NCBI RefSeq assembly: GCF_902141855.1
Contig: NZ_CABFVH010000035.1
Span: forward strand, 1 to 57,824
Direction: 5' to 3'
DNA length: 57,824 nucleotides
DNA from: Methylobacterium dankookense
GTDB taxonomy: Bacteria > Pseudomonadota > Alphaproteobacteria > Rhizobiales > Beijerinckiaceae
Of this stretch, positions 50,994 to 57,824 are shown piece by piece. How positions within the stretch are numbered: the first letter of the stretch is position 1; the number at the start of each line of letters is the position of its first letter. The notes under the pieces are model-generated. The model worked only from the letters and a program-made list of their open reading frames with translations, did no database searches and was not told where the DNA came from. The position numbers were made by a program, and so were the translations under genes.

Positions 50994-51977
50994 CTAGGGC
51001 GTCGCCTCGGCGCCGGGGCGCCACAGGGCGAGCAGGCCGCCCTGGGCCAGCCCCTGCGTCTCCTCGCCGATCCGGCGCAGGCGGGCGGCGAGGCCCTGGA
51101 ACCCGGCGAGGTCGGCGCCCGTCCCCAGGGCCGACCACAGGCTGAAATCCGATTCCGAGCGCGGCTTCCAGTCGGTCACGGGCAGGTTCTTGGCGACCTT
51201 GCGCTCGGTCTCCAGCCACGCGACCGCCTGGCGCTCGGCGCCGAGCTCATCCACCAGCTTGAGCGGCACGCTCTGGCGGCCGCTGAACACCCGGCCGTCG
51301 GAGACCGCGGCGAGCTGCGTCTCGCTCATGCCGCGGCGCTCGGCCACCAGCCCCTTGAACCAGGCATAGGTGTCGCCGACGACGGCCGCGAGCGCGGCGC
51401 GCGCCTCGGGCGAGGTCGGGGCGAAGCCCGAGGGCTCGGCCTTGAGCGGCGAGGACTTCACCGACTCGACCTTCACGCCGACCTTGTCGAGCAGCCCCGA
51501 GACCTCCGGGTACTGGAACAGCACGCCGATCGAGCCGACGAGCGAGGTCTCCCGCGCCACGATGTGGTCGGCGGCGAGCGCCGTGATGTAGGCGCCGGAG
51601 GCCGCGGTGCCGTCCACGAAGGCGACCACTGGCTTCTTGGCGGCGAGCTGGCGCAGGTTGCGGTAGATCTCCTCCGAGCCCGTGGTGGTGCCGCCGGGCG
51701 AGTTGATCGAGACGACGACACCCTGCACGGCCGAGGACTCGCCGACGCGCTTCATCAGCTTGGCGGTCGCCTCGCTGCCGGCGATGAAGCCCGAGACCGA
51801 GATCCGCGCGATCTGCGGGCGCACCGCGCCGAAGCCGATGCCCTCGGAGCCCGCGCGGACGCGCAGGCCGACGGCGCCCGCCGCGACGACGAGCCCGCCG
51901 ATGCCCAGGACCCGCCAGAGGGTGAGCTTGCGGCGCAGGCGCCTGCGGTCGATGAGAAGTTCGGGATCGGCGGCCAT
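50994..51977 (-). CDS. sppA: Signal peptide peptidase SppA
   Basis: A 327-residue S49 protease of the short type. One N-terminal membrane helix (about 22-39) precedes the protease domain. The Ser-Lys dyad is S127 (DGTAASGAYITALAAD) and K179 (ESVKSSPLKAEP), 52 residues apart as in the B. subtilis enzyme. INSPGGTTTGSEEIYR is the family loop. It degrades signal peptide remnants in the inner membrane. It starts the sppA-ihfB-lapA-trpF-trpB run, after rpsA's terminator. Confidence 0.93.
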   Translation of the reverse strand: MAADPELLIDRRRLRRKLTLWRVLGIGGLVVAAGAVGLRVRAGSEGIGFGAVRPQIARISVSGFIAGSEATAKLMKRVGESSAVQGVVVSINSPGGTTTGSEEIYRNLRQLAAKKPVVAFVDGTAASGAYITALAADHIVARETSLVGSIGVLFQYPEVSGLLDKVGVKVESVKSSPLKAEPSGFAPTSPEARAALAAVVGDTYAWFKGLVAERRGMSETQLAAVSDGRVFSGRQSVPLKLVDELGAERQAVAWLETERKVAKNLPVTDWKPRSESDFSLWSALGTGADLAGFQGLAARLRRIGEETQGLAQGGLLALWRPGAEATP

Positions 51978-52353
51978 GCGATGGTGGTCTCCCTCGCGTG
52001 CCCGGCGCGCGGCCGGTCCGTTCTTGGTTGGCCCGCGCGCTCCGGGTCGGCGCGGGCGGCGGCAAGCCTGTCACAGGCGGCGTCGGTTTGCACCCAAACT
52101 TTGGCCGGGTCCAGAGGCTTCGTGCACTGCCAAGTGCTTGACACGCCTCGCCTCGTGGGTCCGCCGCGGCGCCGTCGGGCGCACCCGGGCCGGAGCCGGC
52201 GCCGGATCCGTGTCGGCGAGCCGGGAAAACCGGTGACCGGCAATCGGCCCCCTCCGAGTCCGGCCGACAAACGAAAAGCCCGCGCGGGGCATCCCGCGCG
52301 GGCTTCTCTCGGCCTTGGCCGCCCGGACGAGCCGGGCGACCGTCAAGGTCGGC
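51978..52353. other. Intergenic region between sppA and rpsA
   Basis: A 376-base gap with the rpsA terminator (52273-52304) at one end and presumably the sppA operon promoter in the rest. I saw no strong promoter match and no coding frame. Confidence 0.55.
52273..52304 (-). terminator. Rho-independent terminator after rpsA
   Basis: A 12-bp stem, AGCCCGCGCGGG (52277-52288) with CCCGCGCGGGCT (52293-52304) and a 4-base loop, is followed on the minus strand by TTTT (complement of 52274-52277). It lies about 50 bases past rpsA. Confidence 0.87.
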
Positions 52354-54060
52354 TCACTCCTCGTCGGAGCGCTTCTTGTTGAAGGCGGCGCCGAGGATGT
52401 CGCCGAGCGAGGCACCCGAATCGGCGGAGCCGAACTGGGCCATGGCCTCCTTCTCCTCGGCGACCTCGAGGGCCTTGATCGAGACCTGCACGCGGCGGGC
52501 CTTGCGGTCGAACTGGACGACGCGGGCGTCGAACTTCTCGCCGGTGGCGAAGCGCTCGGGGCGCTGGTCGCCGCGGTCGCGCGCCAGCTCGGCGCGGCGG
52601 ATGAAGGTCTGCATGTCGGTGTCGGCGATCTTCACCTCGACGCCCGAATCCTTCACCTCGATCACCTCGCAGGTGACGACCTGACCCTTCTTGATCTCGC
52701 CGGCCTCGGCATAGGGGTCGCCGCCGAGCTGCTTGACGCCCAGCGAGATGCGCTCCTTCTCGACATCGACGTCGAGGACCTGGGCGCGCACGATGTCGCC
52801 CTTCTTGTACTCCTCGATGACCTGCTCGCCGGGACGGTTCCAGTCGAGATCCGACAGGTGGACCATGCCGTCGACGTCGCCCTCGAGGCCGATGAACAGG
52901 CCGAACTCGGTCTTGTTCTTGACCTCGCCCTCGACCTCGGAGCCCACCGGATGCTTCTCGGCGAAGCCGTCCCAGGGGTTCTGCAGGGTCTGCTTGAGGC
53001 CGAGCGAGATGCGGCGCTTGACCGGATCGACCTCCAGGATCTGCACCTCGACCTCCTGGGAGGTGGAGACGATCTTGCCCGGGTGGACGTTCTTCTTGGT
53101 CCAGCTCATCTCGGAGACGTGGATCAGGCCCTCGATCCCCGGCTCCAGCTCCACGAAGGCGCCGTAATCGGTGATGTTGGTCACGCGGCCCTTGAGCTTG
53201 GCGTCCACGGGGTAGCGGGCGGCGATGCCCTCCCACGGATCGGCCAAGAGCTGCTTGATGCCGAGCGAGATGCGGTGCGTCTCGTGGTTGATCTTGATGA
53301 TCTTGACCTTCACCGTCTGGCCGATGGTCACGACCTCGGACGGGTGGTTCACGCGGCGCCACGCCATGTCGGTGACGTGCAGCAGGCCGTCGATGCCGCC
53401 GAGATCGACGAAGGCGCCGTACTCGGTGATGTTCTTGACGACGCCGTCGATGACCTGACCTTCCTCAAGGTTGGCCACCAGCTCCGAGCGCTGCTCGGCG
53501 CGGCTCTCCTCGAGCACGGTGCGGCGCGACACGACGATGTTGCCGCGGCGGCGATCCATCTTGAGGATCTGGAAGGGCTGCGGCGTGCCGAGCAGCGGGG
53601 TCACGTCGCGCACCGGGCGGATGTCGACCTGCGAGCGCGGCAGGAAGGCCACGGCGCCGTCGAGATCGACGGTGTAGCCGCCCTTGACCTGGTTGAAGAT
53701 CGTGCCGGTGACGCGCTCGTTGGCCTCGAAGGCCTTCTCGAGCTTGACCCACGACTCCTCGCGGCGGGCCTTGTCACGGGAGATGACGGCCTCGCCGAGC
53801 GCGTTCTCGATGCGGTCGACATAGACCTCGACCTCGTCGCCGACGTTCAGCTCGCCGTCGCGGCCGGGGCCCTGGAATTCCTTGAGGGCGACGCGGCCTT
53901 CCGTCTTGGCGCCGATGTCGATGACGGCCACGTCCTTCTCGATCGCGACGACGCGACCCTTGACGACGGAGCCTTCGGTGATCTCGTGTTGGAGGAAGCT
54001 CTCCTCCAGCAGGGCGGCGAAATCCTCGTGCGCGCTCTGCAGGGCGGTACCAGCGGTCAT
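52354..54060 (-). CDS. rpsA: 30S ribosomal protein S1
   Basis: A 568-residue S1 with six S1 (OB-fold) repeats: about 28-95, 113-180, 198-266, 283-353, 370-440 and 457-527. Repeated GxVxxITxYGAFVDL and GLIHVSEMSW motifs are plain in repeats 3 and 4 (NITEYGAFVDLGGIDGLLHVTDMAW; NITDYGAFVELEPGIEGLIHVSEM). The start is ATG 54060 with GGAG eight to eleven bases upstream. The C-terminal tail is polar (FNKKRSDEE). S1 helps bind mRNA to the small subunit. The alphaproteobacterial cmk-rpsA linkage is replaced here by trcR upstream. Confidence 0.97.
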   Translation of the reverse strand: MTAGTALQSAHEDFAALLEESFLQHEITEGSVVKGRVVAIEKDVAVIDIGAKTEGRVALKEFQGPGRDGELNVGDEVEVYVDRIENALGEAVISRDKARREESWVKLEKAFEANERVTGTIFNQVKGGYTVDLDGAVAFLPRSQVDIRPVRDVTPLLGTPQPFQILKMDRRRGNIVVSRRTVLEESRAEQRSELVANLEEGQVIDGVVKNITEYGAFVDLGGIDGLLHVTDMAWRRVNHPSEVVTIGQTVKVKIIKINHETHRISLGIKQLLADPWEGIAARYPVDAKLKGRVTNITDYGAFVELEPGIEGLIHVSEMSWTKKNVHPGKIVSTSQEVEVQILEVDPVKRRISLGLKQTLQNPWDGFAEKHPVGSEVEGEVKNKTEFGLFIGLEGDVDGMVHLSDLDWNRPGEQVIEEYKKGDIVRAQVLDVDVEKERISLGVKQLGGDPYAEAGEIKKGQVVTCEVIEVKDSGVEVKIADTDMQTFIRRAELARDRGDQRPERFATGEKFDARVVQFDRKARRVQVSIKALEVAEEKEAMAQFGSADSGASLGDILGAAFNKKRSDEE

Positions 54061-54252
54061 TCTGTCTCCTGGGGGCCTCGGTCGGAGGCCCTTGCGTCAG
54101 CGGCTCGTGTTGCGTTGCGCCCGGTCGTCCGCCGCAGCCCGGTCCCGGAACGGGGACGAGGCGACCGGTCCTGACGGACCGGCTTGCCGACGCGATTGGT
54201 GTGCGGTGTCCGAGGGCGGCCCGACCGGCTTGGATTTAAGAACGCACGCAAG

Positions 54253-54287
54253 AAAAAGCGCGCGATCCTACCGATAGGACGCGCGCT
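54253..54287 (-). terminator. Rho-independent terminator after trcR
   Basis: Plus AGCGCGCG-A-TCCTA (54257-54270) pairs with TAGGACGCGCGCT (54275-54287) with one bulged A and a 4-base loop. On the minus strand TTTTT follows (complement of 54253-54257). Confidence 0.8.
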
Positions 54288-54334
54288 CCTTATACCAGAA
54301 CGCCTTCGCGTTCAACCGAACCGGACGTCCGCGC

Positions 54335-55045
54335 TCAGTACTCCTCGTCCTCGTCGTCCGTGCGCCGGCCCTTGAGCTTGGCGAAGACCGAGTCGGCGTC
54401 GAGGCGCTCGTCGCGGCCGCCGCGGCGGCCCTCGTCGTGGTCGGCGTAGCTCTCGGCGGTGGAGACCTCCGGCGGCAGCAGCGAGGCGCCGGCATCGGCC
54501 TGCACGGCGGCGGGGCGGTCGGCGGCGGCGCGCTGCACCTCGAAGTCGAGGTCGATCTGGGTGCACAGGCCCAGGGTCACCGGGTCCATCGGCTGCAGCG
54601 AGCCCGAGTTCCAGTGGGTGCGCTCGCGGATCTGCTGGATGGTCGACTTGGTGGTGCCCACCAGCCGGATGACCTGCGAATCCTTCAGCTCGGGATGGTT
54701 GCGCAGCAGCCAGAGGATGGCGTTCGGCCGGTCCTGGCGGCGCGAGAGCGGGGTGTAGCGCGGGCCCTTGGTGGTGCGCTTCACCTCCGGCAGCTTCACC
54801 TTCGAGACCGCCTGCTTGAGCTTGTAGTGCGGCGACTTCTGCGCCTTCTCGATCTCGTCGCGGGTGAGCTGGCCCGTGGTGATCGGGTCGAGGCCCTTAA
54901 TGCCGGCGGCGACCTCGCCGTCGGCGATGCCCTTCACCTCGAGCGGGTGCAGCTTGCAGAAATCGGCGATCTGCTCGAAGGCGAGCGAGGTATTCTCCAC
55001 CAGCCATACGGCGGTGGCCTTGGGCATCAGGGGACCCTGGGACAT
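54335..55045 (-). CDS. trcR: DUF1013 protein, cell-cycle transcriptional regulator TrcR type
   Basis: A 236-residue DUF1013 protein, a family nearly universal in alphaproteobacteria and named TrcR in database annotations as a cell-cycle transcription regulator. Features: MPKATAVWLVENTSLAFEQIADFCKLHPLEVKGIADGE, an HTH-like start, then RRQDRPNAILWLLRNHPELKDSQVIRLVGTTKSTIQQIR, a second helix-turn-helix, and TLGLCTQIDLDFEVQRA. The last 50 residues are acidic and disordered. ATG 55045 is used (GGAG upstream); a second ATG 18 bases later is possible. A clear sigma-70-type promoter lies 110 bases upstream. Confidence 0.85.
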   Translation of the reverse strand: MSQGPLMPKATAVWLVENTSLAFEQIADFCKLHPLEVKGIADGEVAAGIKGLDPITTGQLTRDEIEKAQKSPHYKLKQAVSKVKLPEVKRTTKGPRYTPLSRRQDRPNAILWLLRNHPELKDSQVIRLVGTTKSTIQQIRERTHWNSGSLQPMDPVTLGLCTQIDLDFEVQRAAADRPAAVQADAGASLLPPEVSTAESYADHDEGRRGGRDERLDADSVFAKLKGRRTDDEDEEY

Positions 55046-55162
55046 CCGGGAACTCCAACCTTCACGGGCGCGGGATCGGCCCGGAACACGGGTCACCGGT
55101 CCGCGGGATTTTCGGAGCGACCGTCCGATCCCGCCTCACGCCATAAAATGGGGAATGCCGTC

Positions 55163-55191
55163 AGTATAAGCAGGGGCGGGGGGCGGCGCAA
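55163..55191 (-). promoter_or_regulatory. Sigma-70-type promoter for trcR
   Basis: On the minus strand TTGCGC (complement of 55186-55191) and TATACT (complement of 55163-55168) are separated by exactly 17 bases. This is close to TTGACA/TATAAT and would start transcription near 55156, about 110 bases before the trcR ATG. Confidence 0.65.
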
Positions 55192-55302
55192 TCACGTTCG
55201 CAGGGCATCGCGGCGGCGCAGCTCGGCCCCTGGACGACGGGCCGGCGCTCGCCGACAAGTGGCCCCACCCGCACGCCTCGAGCCCGCCCGAGAGGAGCCC
55301 CC

Positions 55303-56085
55303 ATGGCCCACGAACTGCGCAGCGTCGCCACCCGCACCGAGACCGGTTCGATCGACCGGGCGGCGCTCGCCGAGGCGCGGGTCGACCTCGCCGCCTGCTT
55401 CCGCATGGCCGCGCGGCTCGGGCTGGAGGAGGGGATCTGCAACCACTTCTCGGCGATGGTGCCGGGGCGCGACGACCTCTTCCTCGTCAACCCCTACGGC
55501 CTCGCCTTCGCCGAGATCCGGGCCTCGGACCTCCTCGTCTGCACCCTCGACGGCGCCGTGGTCGAGGGCGAGGGCCAGCCGGAGGCGACCGCCTTCTTCA
55601 TCCACGCCCGTCTGCATGCCCGCCTGCCGCGGGCCCGCGCCGCCTTCCACACGCACATGCCGAACGCCACCGCGCTCTGCATGGTCGAGGGGCAGCCGCT
55701 CGCCTTCGCGGGGCAGACGGCGCTGAAGTTCTACGGCCGGGTCGCGGTGGACGACGCCTATAACGGCCTCGCGCTCGACTCCAACGAGGGCGACCGCATC
55801 GCCGCGACCTTGGGCGACGCGGACGTGGTCTTCCTGCGCAACCACGGGGTGATCGTGACCGGGCCGACCATCGCCGAGGCCTGGGACGACCTCTACTACC
55901 TGGAGCGCGCGGCCGAGGTGCAGCTCAAGGCGATGAGCAGCGGCCGCCCCCTGGTGCCGGTGCCCGCGGAGATCGCCCGGCACGCGGTGGCGCAGATGCG
56001 CGCCGGCGACGCCGAGAGCGGCCGCCTGCACCTCGCGAGCCTCAAGCGCCGGCTGGCGCGCGAGGAGCCGGATTTTTCGCAGTAG
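55303..56085 (+). CDS. Class II aldolase/adducin family protein
   Basis: A 260-residue class II aldolase-like protein. The N-terminal helix is followed by GICNHFSAMVPGRDDLFLVNPYGLAFAEIRASDLLV (family substrate loop), then FHTHMPNATAL with two zinc-type histidines and FLRNHGVIVTGPTIAEAWDDLYYLERAAEVQL with the third. Such proteins cleave or epimerise sugar phosphates, or act as decarboxylases or structural homologs; members of this size in alphaproteobacteria are mostly uncharacterised. A GAGGAG ribosome-binding site (55291-55296) precedes ATG 55303. It stands alone, divergent from trcR. Confidence 0.88.
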   Translation: MAHELRSVATRTETGSIDRAALAEARVDLAACFRMAARLGLEEGICNHFSAMVPGRDDLFLVNPYGLAFAEIRASDLLVCTLDGAVVEGEGQPEATAFFIHARLHARLPRARAAFHTHMPNATALCMVEGQPLAFAGQTALKFYGRVAVDDAYNGLALDSNEGDRIAATLGDADVVFLRNHGVIVTGPTIAEAWDDLYYLERAAEVQLKAMSSGRPLVPVPAEIARHAVAQMRAGDAESGRLHLASLKRRLAREEPDFSQ

Positions 56086-56191
56086 GGCAACCGCTCGAAC
56101 GGAACGGCCCGCCGAATTGGGGGGCTCGCCCTGCGAATGCCCGTTCGCGGGGCGCAAGCGCGACCGCGCGTCGGCGCCCATGCGCCGCGAC

Positions 56192-56212
56192 GCGGACGGC
56201 AACGCCGTCCGC
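56192..56212 (-). terminator. Hairpin between class II aldolase and prs
   Basis: GCGGACGGC (56192-56200) and GCCGTCCGC (56204-56212) form a perfect 9-bp stem with loop AAC, ten bases beyond the prs stop. No T-run follows, so termination is possible but not certain. Confidence 0.45.
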
Positions 56213-56221
56213 ACACAAGAC

Positions 56222-57169
<948 letters not shown>

Positions 57170-57333
57170 GCCTGCCGACCTAGCTCGCGCCGATCTGCGG
57201 CGCGCTTCCTGAAAACCTGACAGCGACGCGCCGGCCCGGCGCGAAGACCGGGTCCGGCTCTTACCAGCGGCATCAAGCTGTCACAATGGCTTCACGCCGG
57301 CCGTCCCGCGCGGTCCGCAAACCCGCGGGCCGC

Positions 57334-57561
57334 TCACGGCTCGAGCAGGCGGTGCAGGTGGACGATGAAGTAGCGGGTCTGGGCGCTGTCGACGGTGGCC
57401 TGGGCCTTGGCCTTCCAGGCGACCTGGGCGGAGGCGTAGTCGGGGAAGATGCCGACGATGTCGAGGCCCTTCACGTCCTTGAAGCGGACGCCTTCGAGGT
57501 CGGAGAGCTCCCCGCCGAAGACGAGATGGAGTCTCTGGTCGCTGTCGATCGCGGTCGTCAT
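57334..57561 (-). CDS. DUF4170 domain-containing protein
   Basis: A 75-residue protein of the alphaproteobacterial DUF4170 family: QRLHLVFGGELSDLEGVRFKDVKGLDIVGIFPDYASAQVAWKAKAQATVDSAQTRYFIVHLHRLLEP. The FGGEL, D-[IV]-VG[IV]FP-[DN]-Y and W-x-x-KAQxTVD-x-A-x-x-R-Y-F-I-V-H-L-H-[RK]-L-L segments are the family signature. The function is unknown; a small alpha/beta fold is likely. ATG 57561 follows AGAGG. It lies upstream of prs, 164 bases away. Confidence 0.85.
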   Translation of the reverse strand: MTTAIDSDQRLHLVFGGELSDLEGVRFKDVKGLDIVGIFPDYASAQVAWKAKAQATVDSAQTRYFIVHLHRLLEP

Positions 57562-57824
57562 GGAACCCTCTGGGACCCTTCTGGGCGGAGAGCGGGCCCC
57601 GGGTCCCCGCGGCCCGGCCCGCCGCGACAGGCGGTCGCAAACGGCAACCTCTCCGTCAACCCCGGGCGGGGGCGGCAGGGCCGAGAGGCGGGATTCGTGT
57701 CCGCACGGATCCGTGAGCACGCGCCTTCGGCCCCGCGCGGATTGTCCGCCGGGGGCATGGCTGGCGCGGTCGGGGTGACGCGGGACGCCGCGGAGCCCTG
57801 AACGCAACGTTGCAAAGCCGGCTC

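Noticed and set aside
54289..54313. TTGAAC...TATAAG as a promoter for rpsA
   Set aside because: The spacer is only 15 bases and the start site would fall in the trcR terminator hairpin, which would end the transcript at once.
57803..57812. GCAACGTTGC palindrome at the right edge
   Set aside because: A 10-base palindrome without a known regulator or neighbour gene visible; too short to interpret at the window edge.

Overview
The window is very GC-rich (about 70% by eye) chromosomal DNA from an alphaproteobacterium of the order Hyphomicrobiales/Rhizobiales, most probably Methylobacterium sensu lato. This rests on gene order and protein families, not on any search: motA-fliM-DUF6468, petABC next to an MTA phosphorylase gene, hisB-DUF2628-hisH-hisA-hisF-hisE-coaA, rpsA-sppA-ihfB-lapA-trpF-trpB, a DUF1013/TrcR regulator, a DUF4170 protein, and several dispersed palindromic repeats. 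Most of the content is housekeeping; accessory material is limited to small islands.

Layout. 0-0.7 kb: the 5' edge of an IS5-like element, then a two-gene DUF4926/DUF6883 module. 0.7-2.8 kb: flagellar motor genes motA, fliM and a DUF6468 gene on the minus strand. 3.1-8.5 kb: a branched-chain amino-acid type ABC importer operon (livJHMGF-like) translationally coupled to a nitronate monooxygenase gene. 8.5-13.1 kb: a small unknown protein, serA, a metY-type O-acetylhomoserine sulfhydrylase and a manganese catalase. 13.1-16.1 kb: a nitrate-type ABC importer operon (minus) with a good sigma-54 promoter match. 16.5-20.6 kb: a secreted Tyr/Arg-rich protein, a DUF1508 protein, an RhlE-like helicase, small unknown proteins and trmL. 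20.7-24.1 kb: an ABC exporter and a MATE transporter. 24.3-27.1 kb: petABC (cytochrome bc1). 27.3-33.6 kb: MTA phosphorylase and the histidine cluster ending in coaA, with a DUF29 gene between hisA and hisF. 33.6-38.6 kb: a repeat-filled gap, thpR, and the tesA / ybbA-ybbP-like divergent cluster. 38.9-45.5 kb: a BI-1 family protein, a 35-residue candidate microprotein, exonuclease III, a LolA-family protein and an FtsK-type translocase without an N-terminal membrane domain. 45.6-50.8 kb: a PrpF-family protein, a family-3 solute-binding protein, trpB, trpF (with an in-frame 21-bp tandem repeat), lapA and ihfB. 51-57.8 kb: sppA, rpsA, trcR, a class II aldolase, prs and a DUF4170 gene.

Functional links. 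Two nitrogen-related transport operons (liv-type plus nitronate monooxygenase, and nitrate-type) lie about 5 kb apart. MetY, SerA and MTA phosphorylase cover serine, sulfur amino acid and MTA metabolism. Prs makes PRPP, which feeds the histidine and tryptophan pathways, each partly present here. Tail-to-tail and divergent gaps carry rho-independent terminators or dispersed palindromes.

No tRNA, rRNA, CRISPR array, prophage or complete mobile element was seen. I found no clearly new multi-gene system. The best leads are the DUF4926/DUF6883 pair beside an IS edge, the liv-nitronate monooxygenase operon, the soluble FtsK, the Tyr/Arg-rich secreted protein, the variable-length trpF tail and the families of palindromic repeats.
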